This document shows, one piece after another, positions 24,363-32,036 of a stretch of DNA of 32,036 bases (position 1 is its first letter; the number at the start of each line of letters is the position of its first letter). The DNA comes from CAWULT01 sp963923455 (GTDB lineage Bacteria; Acidobacteriota; Vicinamibacteria; Vicinamibacterales; UBA2999): positions 1-32,036 of the forward strand of contig CAWULT010000046.1 of assembly GCA_963923455.1 (NCBI GenBank). The letters are read 5' to 3'. Made by a program: the position numbers and the translations under genes. The notes under the pieces are model-generated. The model had not been told where the DNA came from, did no database searches, and saw only the letters and a program-made list of their open reading frames with translations.

Positions 24363-25724
24363 TCACGAGTCCGCGGGTCGACCGGCGCGTCGAAGTGCGG
24401 AATGGGGTCGATCGGCGCTCCCGTCGGCACCTGCACGGCGGCCCACCACCGACACCCACCACGCCACCGCGGAGGCCGTGATGACGATCATCAGCAGGCG
24501 AATGCCGCTGGCCAGGCCGGCCGCCGTCACGGCTGGCCACGGAAACTGGCGCAGCACCTCGAATCGCTCGGCCATCCAGTGCCAGGCCGCATGCGCGACG
24601 AACGCCGAGAGGATGATCGCCCCCATGCGTTCGGCCACCACGAACCGGAACAGCAGGCCCATGGCGGGTACGAGGACGGCCAGTACCAGCAGTTGGCCCA
24701 GCTCCACGCCGGCGTTGAAGGCCAGGAGCGACGTGACGAGGTGCGAGCCGGCGAACTGCAGCGTGTGTTCGAGCCCGAACGAGAAGCCGAACCCGTGCAC
24801 GAGGCCGAAGAGAAACGTGATCACCCATCGCCGCGACAGGCTGGTGCCCACGATGTTCTCGACCGCCACGTAGACGATCGAGATCGCGATCAGCAGTTCG
24901 ATCAGCGGGGGAAACCAGAGTGCGTCTGGCGCGTAGCCGTAGGCCGAGGCCAGCAGCGTCACCGAGTGCGCGGCGGTGAACGCCGTGACGATGCCGACGA
25001 GCGTGCGCACCCGCCGGGACGGGATGACCAGGCACAGCAGGAAGAGCAGGTGGTCCGCGCCCTCGAGAATGTGGCCAAAGCCCAGGCGCACGAACCGCAG
25101 GGCGGCCTGGTGCCAGCGCGGGTCGAGCTCGATGAGCCCCGCATCGCCTCGCAGTTCGAAGGCACGCACGGAACCGCCCGGGGGCAGGAACCGCAGCGCG
25201 GTCAACACGGACAGGCCGAGGCGGTCGAATGCCGCGTGGATCGCGAAGCGGGACCCGTCCGACTGGATCGGGTACTCGAGAAGCACGTCCAGCAGGCCCT
25301 GCTCCCAGAAGATCGTCGTGTCCGGCGGAAGCGCCGGGCCCATGACGTGCGCCAGGGCGGCGTCGTAGGAGCCGAAGGACGCGTCGGACTCGAGCGACAT
25401 CCGGACCGACACGATGCGTGGAGCGGGCAGCCGGCGGTCCGCCTCACGGATCTCCAGCTTGCCCGCGATCCAGGCGGTGGCGGCGTCCCGCAGGGCCTGG
25501 TCCGCCCGGGGGATGTCCACGTAGTCGCGTTCGCGGCGCGGGAACTCCACGTCCATGATGCCCTTGAGCGGCACACGGGCGAGCAGCCGGAGGATCTGGC
25601 CCTCCGGCCTGGCGAAGAGGAGGACGGTGACGTCCCTGGGGATGTCGTGGGCCAGGGCCGGCGCGGGCGCCACGCTCAGCACCGCGATGAGCAGCGCACG
25701 GAGCCGAACGTGGACGCCGGTCAT
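24363..25724 (-). CDS. HupE/UreJ-type membrane protein with exported N-terminal domain
   Basis: Product of 453 residues. Signal peptide 1-25 (cleavage at ALA/H, leaving mature HDIPRD), then an extracytoplasmic domain to about 205, then six to seven membrane helices. The membrane part carries the HupE/UreJ signature GFGHILEGADHLLFLL, with H218 and D224-H225 (H-x5-DH), plus H253 in FTAAHSVTL, ELLIAISIVYVAVEN and H310 in LFGLVHGFGFS. HupE/UreJ proteins are linked to nickel or cobalt import; in this two-domain branch the metal is not known. It follows the NHL gene by 22 bases on the same strand. No hydrogenase or urease genes are nearby. The proline/arginine-rich last 25 residues are probably cytoplasmic. 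Confidence 0.88.
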   Translation of the reverse strand: MTGVHVRLRALLIAVLSVAPAPALAHDIPRDVTVLLFARPEGQILRLLARVPLKGIMDVEFPRRERDYVDIPRADQALRDAATAWIAGKLEIREADRRLPAPRIVSVRMSLESDASFGSYDAALAHVMGPALPPDTTIFWEQGLLDVLLEYPIQSDGSRFAIHAAFDRLGLSVLTALRFLPPGGSVRAFELRGDAGLIELDPRWHQAALRFVRLGFGHILEGADHLLFLLCLVIPSRRVRTLVGIVTAFTAAHSVTLLASAYGYAPDALWFPPLIELLIAISIVYVAVENIVGTSLSRRWVITFLFGLVHGFGFSFGLEHTLQFAGSHLVTSLLAFNAGVELGQLLVLAVLVPAMGLLFRFVVAERMGAIILSAFVAHAAWHWMAERFEVLRQFPWPAVTAAGLASGIRLLMIVITASAVAWWVSVVGRRAGADGSADRPHSALRRAGRPADS

Positions 25725-25746
25725 GGACGCCGCGCGTGGCCGCGGG

Positions 25747-26997
25747 CTACTTCGAACCCGGCCAGACCGTGCCCTGGTTCTGTTTGGTCACGGGAGCCAG
25801 GCCCTTGTAGACGAAGCGCTGGACCCGTTTGCCCTCGTAGGTCTCGGTCGTGTACAGGTTGCCCTTCGAGTCGCTCGCGATGCTGTGCACGCCGTAGAAC
25901 TGGCCGGGCTGCCGTCCGCCGTCGCCGAAATTCGTCAGTTCCTGCAGCGTCTGCCGGTCGACGACCTTCACCCTCTCGTTCACGCCGTCCGCGACGAAGA
26001 TGTAGCGCTGCTGCGCATCCCGCGAGAACGCGATGTCCCACACCGACCCGGCGTCCTTGGTGTTCTTCGTGTAGAAGGCTTCCTTGACGAACTTGCCTTC
26101 GGGCGTGAAGACCTGGATGCGGTTGCCCACGCGGTCGCACACGTACAAGAGGCGATCGACCGACAGGTCCGCGCAGTGCACCGGGTTCCGGAACTGCTGT
26201 GCCGGCGGCGCGGCCGGGTCATACGCCGGCAGGGGCGTGTCATCCGGCTTGTTGCCGTAGGCGCCCCACCACCGCTTCATCTTGCCGGTGTCCGCATCGA
26301 CGACGGCGACACGCTTGTTCAGATACCCGTCCGAGAAGTAGGCCTCGTTCGCCTTGGGGTCCACGAAGATCTTCGCCACGCGCCCGAAGCTGACCTCGTC
26401 GTTGCTGCCGCCGACGAAGCCGGCCACGTCCCCTTCGTTGCTGCCAGCCGCCGCGCCGGCCTTGCGGCGCGCGCCCTTCCTGCCAATCTGCAGCAGGAAC
26501 TTGCCGTCCTTCGTGAACTTGAGGACGTGCGAGTCGGGCCCGCCATTGCCGCCGATCCAGACGTTGCCCTTGTAGTCCACGAAGATGCCGTGGTTCGAGT
26601 CGGGCCACTCGTAGCCCTGACCGGGACCGCCCCAGTGCCGCAGGAGGTTGCCCGCCTGATCGAACTCGAGCACCGGAGGCGCGCCTGCGCAGCACTCGCC
26701 GGTCTTCAGTTCCAGGGCCTTCTCGTTGTTCGCCAGCGTCGACGAACTGCGGTGGACGATCCAGACGTGGTCGTCCGTGTCGACCCACACGCCGATCGTG
26801 GCGCCGAGCACCCAGTGGTTCGGCAACGGCTTGGGCCACAGGGGGTCGACTTCGAAACGCGGCGCTCGCACGGCCCCCTGACTCTGGGCCTCGGCCGTGT
26901 TGTCGAGCAGCGCCTGCGCGACTGCCAGCACGGCCAGCAACGTGACTAGTCCGGCGCCGACGGCGACGTGGCGGCGGCGCAAGGGGTTGCTCGTCAT
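25747..26997 (-). CDS. Exported NHL-repeat/six-bladed beta-propeller protein
   Basis: Product of 416 residues. The start is ATG 26997, with GGAGGAG 6 bases upstream on the minus strand; the frame stays open upstream but that part overlaps the intergenic promoter region and the regulator gene. An N-terminal hydrophobic segment (11-30) with AEA/Q following indicates export or anchoring. The rest is NHL-like blades: VLGATIGVWVDTDDHVWIVHR, GIFVDYKGNVWIGG, VAKIFVDPKANEAYFSDGY, CADLSVDRLLYVCDR and SIASDSKGNLYTTE. These look like the six-bladed propellers of peptidylglycine alpha-amidating lyase relatives, but the catalytic residues of that enzyme cannot be confirmed here. GECCAG (about 101) may be a redox or metal site. 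It is in an operon with the HupE-like gene. Confidence 0.85.
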   Translation of the reverse strand: MTSNPLRRRHVAVGAGLVTLLAVLAVAQALLDNTAEAQSQGAVRAPRFEVDPLWPKPLPNHWVLGATIGVWVDTDDHVWIVHRSSSTLANNEKALELKTGECCAGAPPVLEFDQAGNLLRHWGGPGQGYEWPDSNHGIFVDYKGNVWIGGNGGPDSHVLKFTKDGKFLLQIGRKGARRKAGAAAGSNEGDVAGFVGGSNDEVSFGRVAKIFVDPKANEAYFSDGYLNKRVAVVDADTGKMKRWWGAYGNKPDDTPLPAYDPAAPPAQQFRNPVHCADLSVDRLLYVCDRVGNRIQVFTPEGKFVKEAFYTKNTKDAGSVWDIAFSRDAQQRYIFVADGVNERVKVVDRQTLQELTNFGDGGRQPGQFYGVHSIASDSKGNLYTTETYEGKRVQRFVYKGLAPVTKQNQGTVWPGSK

Positions 26998-27069
26998 GTG
27001 TTCTCCTCCAGCATCGCTGGACCGAAATGTCCGCGTGCGGCGCGCGAGACAGGGGCGCAACGCTGGCAG

Positions 27070-27097
27070 AGTATAGCGAAGAAGCGACCCGTGTGCA
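27070..27097 (-). promoter_or_regulatory. Possible promoter of NHL-hupE-like operon
   Basis: On the minus strand TGCACA (27097-27092), 16 bases, then TATACT (27075-27070). The -10 element is good and the -35 only four of six. The gene starts 73 bases downstream. Confidence 0.35.
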
Positions 27098-27163
27098 TGG
27101 CCCGCTCCGGGGGACATTGGCGGCCACGCACGCCTGCCGCGCGCTGAAGGTCGGCTGGCCGAG

Positions 27164-27219
27164 AGTTCACCCACAATTAACGCGACTGTTACGGCGAGGA
27201 CACGTGGCCCGCCTACTGT
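27164..27219 (+). promoter_or_regulatory. Pho-box-like repeat array and -10 element before response regulator
   Basis: AGTTCAC (27164-27170), AATTAAC (27175-27181), CTGTTAC (27186-27192) and the weaker AGGACAC (27197-27203): four 7-base units at an exact 11-base period. They are followed after 10 bases by TACTGT (27214-27219), the spacing known from E. coli phoA. It lies just before the regulator gene, suggesting autoregulation. Confidence 0.6.
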
Positions 27220-27226
27220 GGAGCAC

Positions 27227-27919
27227 GTGGGCACACGCGTGCTGGTGGTGGACGACGAGCAGGACATCGGTGGACTCGTCAAGCACACCCTGGAGAAGAT
27301 GGACCACCTGACGGTGGAACTGGCCACGTCGGGCGACGCCGCGCTGCGGGCGGTGGCCGAGCAGCCGCCGGATCTGATCATCCTGGACTTGAACCTCCCG
27401 GTCCTCAGCGGTATCGAGGTCTGCCGCATCCTGCGCCAGCGGCCCGATACCTCGCGGGTGCCGATCATCATGCTGACCGCCCGCACCAGCGAGGCGGATC
27501 GCGTCACCGGCCTCGACGTCGGCGCGGACGACTACGTGACGAAGCCGTTCAGCCTGCGCGAACTGAGCGCACGCGTGCGGGCACTACTGCGCCGGGGCCG
27601 CCAGGACGGCCCTGTCGAGCGCGGGCCGGTCGTGTACCGGGGCCGCCACCTCGTGGCCGACTTCGACGCGGTCACGGTGAGCGTCGACGGCGGCGCGGTG
27701 CGGCTGACGCGGAGGGAGTTCGAGTTGCTGCGCTACCTCGTCGAGAACCGGAACCGCGTCCTCTCGCGCGACCGGCTGCTCGAGAAGGTGTGGGGCTACG
27801 ACCGGGTCGTGGAGACGCGGTCGGTGGACGTGCACGTCGGCCGCCTGCGGGGCAAGCTGGGCCCGGCGGGCCAGCAGATCGAAACGGTGGTCGGGCTGGG
27901 CTACCGCTTCGTCGAATAG
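27227..27919 (+). CDS. Orphan OmpR/PhoB-type response regulator
   Basis: DNA-binding two-component regulator, 230 residues from GTG 27227; an alternative GTG at 27218 overlaps the -10 element. The receiver carries the acidic pair in RVLVVDDEQD, D54 (IILDLNLP), the TART switch and K in TKPFSLREL. The winged helix has LTRREFELLRYLVENRNRVLSRDRLLEKVWGYD and recognition helix RSVDVHVGRLRGKLG, strongly PhoB/PhoP-like. There is no kinase next to it; both neighbours face other ways. The Pho-box-like array directly upstream suggests that it, or the regulator at 19505, controls it. It may itself be the phosphate-starvation regulator, which is an inference from the site and not from the protein. Confidence 0.92.
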   Translation: MGTRVLVVDDEQDIGGLVKHTLEKMDHLTVELATSGDAALRAVAEQPPDLIILDLNLPVLSGIEVCRILRQRPDTSRVPIIMLTARTSEADRVTGLDVGADDYVTKPFSLRELSARVRALLRRGRQDGPVERGPVVYRGRHLVADFDAVTVSVDGGAVRLTRREFELLRYLVENRNRVLSRDRLLEKVWGYDRVVETRSVDVHVGRLRGKLGPAGQQIETVVGLGYRFVE

Positions 27920-27944
27920 CCGGCGTGCCCGCGCGGCCGCCTCA

Positions 27945-29510
27945 CTACCTGGCGTGGCACTCGAAGCTGGCCGGCGACTCCGGGTCGCCACTTCCCTTGT
28001 AGTAGGCGACCGACGGGTACTGGCACACCAGGCGCGCGCCCACGCGCGTCCCGTCCTTGAAGTGATCGACGATCAGCGCGTCCGGGGCCTTGCCGGTCTG
28101 CCGCCACTGCTCGATGAGGGTGAGCGCGTCGAAGTTGACGTTGTCCGGACCAATGGTGCCCGGCCCGTGCCCCATGCCCGGCACCATGAAGAAGCGCATC
28201 GACTCGCGAACGGCCTTCTCGCCGAGCGTCGCGACGACGCGGTTGTAGTAGTTGATGGCGACCTTCGGCGGGACGGCCGCATCGTTCCAGCCGTCCACCA
28301 GCAGGAGCCGTCCGCCTCGCGCGAAGAACGCCCCCAGGTCGGGGTTCACGGCGTTGACGGCCTGGATGTCCGGCCGGTTCGACAGGGCGACGTCGCCATC
28401 GAAGTCGATCGGACGCCTGCGGTGGTCCCACGACGGATCGCGGAAAACGTAGTACTTGAAGAACTCGAGCGGGATTCCGAGCGGCTCGGCTCCCCCGGCG
28501 AGTTGGCCCCACCCGAGTTCGCTCCCCGGGTACAGCGGCGAGTAGAGGTCTTCCCCGGTTCTCGGGTTCCGCGGCCCCTGGTAGATCTTCCGCGCCGCGG
28601 TCACCTGCGGCGCCGTCAGACACCCCGGCGTCACCGCCTCCCTGCACTGCACGACGCCAGGGTCGAAGCGGCAGCCTTCGGGATTGCCGATGATGCCGTC
28701 GGTCAGCCCGTCGCCGGCGTCACACGCGGCCAGGGCCGCCTGGTGCAGCACGGGGTACTTGTCGGGCTGGATGAAGCTGGCGGCGTCCTGGTGCGTGGCC
28801 TGCCACACCCACATCTGCGCAAAGGTGTGCCGCGTCAGGTACGACGACATCCCGGTGACGGCGATCGTGTCGTAGTCGGCGGGATACCGCTGGGCGGAAC
28901 TCAAGGCTGCAATGGTGCCTCCGCCGCCCTCGGCCATGTACGCCGCCTGCGGCGCCCGTCCGTAGAAGGCCCGAATCAGGGCCTTCGACGCCACGGTCAT
29001 CTCGTGGGTGGCCCGGTAGCCGAAGTCCTTGATCTTCTCGGGGTGGTCGAGCGCGTAGCGCGAGTCGCCTTCGTGCCCGGTGTTGTGGCCCGCCGTTGCG
29101 TAGCCACGCCGGACGCCGGCCGCGAGCGCGGTGACGTTGGCACCCACGCCGCCCCCGAGGCCACCATTGCCGGTGCCTCGCAGCCGGCCGTTCCAGGTGA
29201 CGGGCATCCACAGTTCCATCCGGATGTCGGAATCCGCGCTCGGGGTCAACGTGGCACGGACACGGCACAGCGCCGGCAGGTCCGCGAAGGGATTGGCCGC
29301 CGGCCCGCCCCCCCGCGACGGCGGCGCCGGCATGGCCCCGGCCGGAATCATCTCCGCGGCCGTGACGGAGACGCCCGCACGCGACGTCCGACGGAGCGCG
29401 TCGCAGGCTGCGGCACCCGGCGGCGCCTGCGCATCCACGAGAGTCGGCATGACGGCCCCGCCCGTCACGAGCAGCGCCGCGCCGCATGCGCGCACGATGT
29501 GGTCTCGCAT
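27945..29510 (-). CDS. Tannase/feruloyl esterase-family protein lacking the catalytic serine
   Basis: Exported alpha/beta-hydrolase-fold protein, 521 residues from ATG 29510, chosen because a typical signal peptide follows (RDHIVRACGAALLVTGGAV, then VDAQA); ATG 29537 would add nine residues. Family features: PVTWNGRLRGTGNGGLGGG, TAGHNTGH, AQRYPADYD, ARKIYQGPRNPRTGEDLY, FFKYYVFRDPSWD and FMVPGMGHG. Active family members carry GCSTGG at the nucleophile elbow and MGHC near the end (CS-D-HC motif). Here the elbow reads AEGGGGT: Gly195 and Gly196 replace Cys and Ser, and Gly449 replaces the second Cys. D410 (GWND) and H448 remain. The frame is intact, so it is either a non-esterase relative or a pseudo-enzyme. 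Confidence 0.85.
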   Translation of the reverse strand: MRDHIVRACGAALLVTGGAVMPTLVDAQAPPGAAACDALRRTSRAGVSVTAAEMIPAGAMPAPPSRGGGPAANPFADLPALCRVRATLTPSADSDIRMELWMPVTWNGRLRGTGNGGLGGGVGANVTALAAGVRRGYATAGHNTGHEGDSRYALDHPEKIKDFGYRATHEMTVASKALIRAFYGRAPQAAYMAEGGGGTIAALSSAQRYPADYDTIAVTGMSSYLTRHTFAQMWVWQATHQDAASFIQPDKYPVLHQAALAACDAGDGLTDGIIGNPEGCRFDPGVVQCREAVTPGCLTAPQVTAARKIYQGPRNPRTGEDLYSPLYPGSELGWGQLAGGAEPLGIPLEFFKYYVFRDPSWDHRRRPIDFDGDVALSNRPDIQAVNAVNPDLGAFFARGGRLLLVDGWNDAAVPPKVAINYYNRVVATLGEKAVRESMRFFMVPGMGHGPGTIGPDNVNFDALTLIEQWRQTGKAPDALIVDHFKDGTRVGARLVCQYPSVAYYKGSGDPESPASFECHAR

Positions 29511-29517
29511 GCGGCGT

Positions 29518-29523
29518 ATTGTA
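29518..29523 (-). promoter_or_regulatory. -10 element before tannase-family gene
   Basis: TACAAT on the minus strand, 7 bases before the ATG at 29510. No good -35 hexamer is seen. A start this close implies a leaderless message and supports ATG 29510 over ATG 29537. Confidence 0.4.
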
Positions 29524-29574
29524 GCGCCCGCGCTCATCCGGTCGGCGGCGTCCGCTCGCCCGCCGACGTATGCT

Positions 29575-29580
29575 TATAGT
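29575..29580 (+). promoter_or_regulatory. -10 element before glgC
   Basis: TATAGT, 24 bases before the glgC ATG, with ribosome-binding site CAGGAGA at 29584-29590. The -35 region shows no clear match. Confidence 0.4.
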
Positions 29581-29604
29581 CGTCAGGAGACACGCGCGGT
29601 ACCC

Positions 29605-30867
29605 ATGCAGAGCGACACACTGGCCATCATTCTGGGCGGAGGCCAAGGGTCCCGCCTGTTCCCCCTCACCGCGACCCGCTCGAAACCGGCGGTCCCCATC
29701 GGCGGCAAGTACCGGCTGATCGACGTGCCGGTCAGCGGCTGCCTCCACGCCGAGATGCGGCGCATCTTCGTGCTGACGCAGTTCAACTCGGCATCCCTCA
29801 ACCGGCACGTGTCGAACACGTACCAGCTCGACCTGTTCTCGGGCGGCTTCGTCGAGATCCTCGCGGCCGAGCAGACCCCGGACAATCCGCACTGGTTCCA
29901 GGGCACGGCCGACGCCGTGCGGCAGGCCGCCCGACACTTCGAGAGCTACGAGGCCGACTACTACGTCATCCTCGCGGGCGACCACGTGTGCCGGATGGAC
30001 TACCGCGCGCTGGTCGACGCGCACAAGGAGCGGAAATCAGACATCACCATCGCGTCGCAGCCCGTCGATCCGGACACGGCGACGCAGATGGGCATCTTCC
30101 TGTTCGACCGCGATGGCCAGATCGCGGGCTTCGAGGAAAAGCCCACGCCGGCCCGGCTGCACGCGATCGGCCGCAGCATCCCGCCCGGAGCCACCTTCGC
30201 CGCGCACACGGACGAGCGGCCGTTCATGGCCTCGATGGGCATCTACGTGTTCTCGCGGCAGGTGCTGCTCGACATCCTGAACCGGGAGAGCGGCCACGAC
30301 TTCGGCCGCGAGCTGATTCCTGGCGCGCTCGGCACGTACCGCGTGACGCCGTACCTGTTCGACGGCTACTGGGCCGACGTGGGCACGATCGAATCGTTCT
30401 ACGACGCGAACGTCATGCAGGGCCGGCTCGACGCCCCGTTCCGCTTCTGGGACTCGACGCGGCCGATCTACACGCACCTCCGCCACTTGCCTGGATCGCG
30501 GCTGACGGACTGCCAGGTGAAGGACTCCATCGTCACCGAGGGCTGCACGATCGAGAAGAGCGTGATCACCGGGTCGGTGATCGGCATCCGGAGCCGCATC
30601 CGATCGAACACCACCATCACGCGGTCGGTGCTGCTCGGCGCCGACTGGTTCGAGGACGGGCGGAAGCCGGAGGCGCCGGCCCTCGGCATCGGACGCAACG
30701 TCGTGCTGGACCGAGTGATCGTCGACAAGAACGCGCGCATCGGCGACGGCGCACGGCTGGTGAACGAGAAGGGCGTGCGCGAGGCCGACGGCGACGGCTA
30801 CTACATCCGCTCGGGCATCATCGTGGTCCCGAAGGGCGGCGTGATCGCGCCTGGCACGGTGGTATAG
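29605..30867 (+). CDS. glgC: Glucose-1-phosphate adenylyltransferase (ADP-glucose pyrophosphorylase)
   Basis: Makes ADP-glucose from ATP and glucose-1-phosphate, the first committed step of bacterial glycogen synthesis in the cytoplasm. 420 residues, the normal length. The nucleotidyltransferase domain has IILGGGQGSRLFPLT (8-22, GGGxGxRLxPLT), SKPAVPIGGKYRLIDVPVS (26-44), WFQGTADAVRQ, the AGDH motif (metal-binding Asp) and GFEEKP. The C-terminal left-handed beta-helix has hexapeptide repeats (DSIVTEGCTIEKSVITGSVIG, SNTTITRSVLLGADW), and GIGRNVVLDRVIVDKNARIG is a family hallmark. The ATG at 29605 has a good ribosome-binding site; an in-frame longer reading overlaps the opposite gene. No other glycogen genes are in the window. 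It diverges from the tannase-family gene and is convergent with the last gene. Confidence 0.96.
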   Translation: MQSDTLAIILGGGQGSRLFPLTATRSKPAVPIGGKYRLIDVPVSGCLHAEMRRIFVLTQFNSASLNRHVSNTYQLDLFSGGFVEILAAEQTPDNPHWFQGTADAVRQAARHFESYEADYYVILAGDHVCRMDYRALVDAHKERKSDITIASQPVDPDTATQMGIFLFDRDGQIAGFEEKPTPARLHAIGRSIPPGATFAAHTDERPFMASMGIYVFSRQVLLDILNRESGHDFGRELIPGALGTYRVTPYLFDGYWADVGTIESFYDANVMQGRLDAPFRFWDSTRPIYTHLRHLPGSRLTDCQVKDSIVTEGCTIEKSVITGSVIGIRSRIRSNTTITRSVLLGADWFEDGRKPEAPALGIGRNVVLDRVIVDKNARIGDGARLVNEKGVREADGDGYYIRSGIIVVPKGGVIAPGTVV

Positions 30868-30900
30868 CGGCAGGCGCGGCGCGTGGCGCGCCGTACACGA

Positions 30901-30922
30901 GCCCCGCCGCCAGGGGCGGGGC
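30901..30922. terminator. Perfect hairpin between convergent genes; terminator or REP-like element
   Basis: GCCCCGCC (30901-30908), 6-base loop, GGCGGGGC (30915-30922), in the 117-base gap between glgC and the spermidine-synthase-family gene. It could end both transcripts. It also resembles the short palindromes scattered in many GC-rich genomes; only one copy was noticed here. Confidence 0.5.
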
Positions 30923-30984
30923 CGCTACGCCCGTCCCAGGCGCGGCATGCACGAGTCGACCATGGGGCCCTCCCGGGGACGACG

Positions 30985-32036
30985 CTAGAAGGTGCCGCCC
31001 GACCGTCCGAGCGACGTCTCGATCTGGGTGCGCAGCGCCTGCAGCGTCTCGGGCGCCCCCTTGAACAGGCCGTCCGGATACCGGCTCTCGCGGCTCATGG
31101 CCTTGTAGATGGGATCGCTCTGGTACAGGTTCAGGCCCTGCCCGGCCAGGTACTGCAGGCGCAGGTTGCGGTCCGTGTTGATCTGCGCGTCGGCCAGCCA
31201 GTTCTTCATGTCCTTGACGCTGCCGGCGTAGGTGCCGAACAGTTCGACCGCCGAGTTGATGCCGATCTGGCGCAGCGACTCCGCGACGCGCGCGTTCTCC
31301 GGCGCGCTCAGACGGGCCTGCACCGCGTCGACGTCGATCGGGCCGCCCTCGAGCTGGCCGAACAGGACGAGGTCGTAGCCCTGTCCGTTGATGGTGTTGG
31401 CGAAGACGGCCCCGTTGGGGAACGCCTCGAGGAACGTCGCCACTTCGCTCTTGGCGGCCGCCTCGGTGCTCTCGTAGAGCTGCACGAACAGCGTGACGAC
31501 ACCGCCGGGCTTCAGGTGCTTCTTGATCTCGGCGAAGAACTCGCGCGTGTAGAGCGTGGCCGCGCCCTTGACCCAGGGGTCGAGCGGGTCCGAGGTGACG
31601 GCGTCGAACTTCTCGTCGGTCGTCAGCAGGTAGTGGCGGGCGTCGTCGAGGTGCACCTTGACCTTCGGGTTCCGCACGACGTCGAAGTTGTGCTCCGAGA
31701 AGTAGGTGGACACGACGCGGGGCACCAGCGGTTCGATCTCGGCGATCGTCTGATCCTTGACCATCGGGTCGATCGAGACGGCCCCGGCGGTGACGCCGGC
31801 GCCGCAGCCGATCACGAGGACCTTGCTCGGCGTCTTCGGCACGAGCGTCGTCATGTGGCCCAGCATGCGCTGCAGGCGCATGTCCTGGGGCTCGCTCGAG
31901 GCCTGCACCTTGCCGGCGTTGTGGTAGTTCAGCGCGCCGGACGGCGTCCGCGACACCGCCACCGACGCCGTCACGCCCTCCCCGACGTAGATGATCTCGT
32001 TCTGGCCGATCCAGGTGGCCGCGTAGCGGCCGTAGG
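30985..32036 (-). CDS. Spermidine synthase-family protein (5' partial)
   Basis: Rossmann-fold domain of the spermidine synthase/methyltransferase type; the frame is open to the right window edge and the N-terminus lies outside. About 350 residues are seen. Start of the visible part: TWIGQNEIIYVGEGVTASVA, a strand pattern of spermidine synthase, then SGALNYHNAGKVQASSEPQD. Cofactor-binding motifs are VLVIGCGAGVTAGAV, AEIEP and HLDDARHYLL. The active-site motif SDPLDPW stands where SpeE has D(S/T)xDPxGP, so Asp is kept. The C-terminal extension beyond the Rossmann domain resembles the fused transporter/spermidine synthase proteins of Acidobacteriota, whose N-terminal membrane domain would lie upstream. 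Polyamine synthesis is not certain. Confidence 0.83.
   Translation of the reverse strand, partial: YGRYAATWIGQNEIIYVGEGVTASVAVSRTPSGALNYHNAGKVQASSEPQDMRLQRMLGHMTTLVPKTPSKVLVIGCGAGVTAGAVSIDPMVKDQTIAEIEPLVPRVVSTYFSEHNFDVVRNPKVKVHLDDARHYLLTTDEKFDAVTSDPLDPWVKGAATLYTREFFAEIKKHLKPGGVVTLFVQLYESTEAAAKSEVATFLEAFPNGAVFANTINGQGYDLVLFGQLEGGPIDVDAVQARLSAPENARVAESLRQIGINSAVELFGTYAGSVKDMKNWLADAQINTDRNLRLQYLAGQGLNLYQSDPIYKAMSRESRYPDGLFKGAPETLQALRTQIETSLGRSGGTF

Noticed and set aside
26998..27507. Upstream extension of the NHL protein frame
   Set aside because: It runs through the intergenic promoter region and into the regulator gene; a strong ribosome-binding site and signal segment support ATG 26997.
28900..28950. 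Frameshift or sequencing error as the cause of the missing serine in the tannase-family protein
   Set aside because: The frame aligns without gaps on both sides (conserved Tyr before, AQRYP after), and the distant cysteine near the C-terminus is lost as well.
1..32036. CRISPR array, prophage, insertion sequence, tRNA or rRNA
   Set aside because: No periodic repeats with spacers, no transposase, integrase or phage genes, and no RNA gene signatures were seen.

Overview
The window is about 32 kb of GC-rich (roughly 70%) bacterial chromosome. The gene content fits a free-living, soil-type Acidobacteriota, perhaps Vicinamibacteria-like: a molybdenum hydroxylase operon, a tannase-family protein, an NHL beta-propeller protein, a spermidine-synthase-family protein, an imuA-imuB-dnaE2 cassette and paired two-component regulators. 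This placement is inferred from gene content only. There is no sign of phage, insertion sequence, CRISPR, rRNA or tRNA. Nearly all of the sequence is coding, and no gap exceeds 300 bases.

Layout. (1) 1-6116, plus strand: a tight operon with a xanthine-dehydrogenase-family Mo subunit (5' end outside the window), its FAD subunit with four extra cysteines, a cytochrome b561-type membrane protein, an unknown 139-residue protein and an exported HtrA-like protease. (2) 6110-12233, minus strand: a translesion-synthesis operon imuA-imuB-dnaE2, with a good promoter and an inverted repeat over its start. (3) 12336-16902, plus strand: a CHAD protein with a Ppx-type HD region, an MFS exporter and a Do/DegP-type protease closed by a terminator hairpin. 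(4) 16942-24256: a phosphate-centred region with a PhoU-like protein (DUF47) and Pit transporter, a small unknown protein, a SixA-like phosphatase, a PhoB/PhoR-like pair, an ArsA ATPase with all three metalloid cysteines, and a CBS-pair protein. (5) 24363-26997, minus strand: an NHL beta-propeller protein followed by a HupE/UreJ-type membrane protein. (6) 27227-30867: an orphan OmpR/PhoB-type regulator, a tannase-family protein that has lost its catalytic serine, and glgC. (7) 30985 to the end, minus strand: a spermidine-synthase-family protein cut by the window edge.

How parts may work together. Three intergenic regions carry 7-base repeats of the type NNTTNAC at an exact 11-base period, the layout of a Pho box. 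They lie before the orphan regulator (27227), before the small protein (18860) and, in reverse orientation over the likely promoter, before phoU-like/pit (17003). This suggests a local Pho regulon in which the regulator and the small protein are activated and the low-affinity Pit system is repressed when phosphate is scarce. The CHAD/Ppx-HD protein (polyphosphate), SixA and ArsA (arsenate can enter through Pit) fit the same theme. These regulatory links are inferences from sequence pattern.

The most unusual items are the Pho-box set and its small unknown target, the tannase-family protein without Ser or its CS/HC cysteines, the zinc-ribbon insertion in DnaE2, the short ImuB, the ArsA gene coupled to a PhoR-like kinase, and the Mo hydroxylase with a dedicated cytochrome b.
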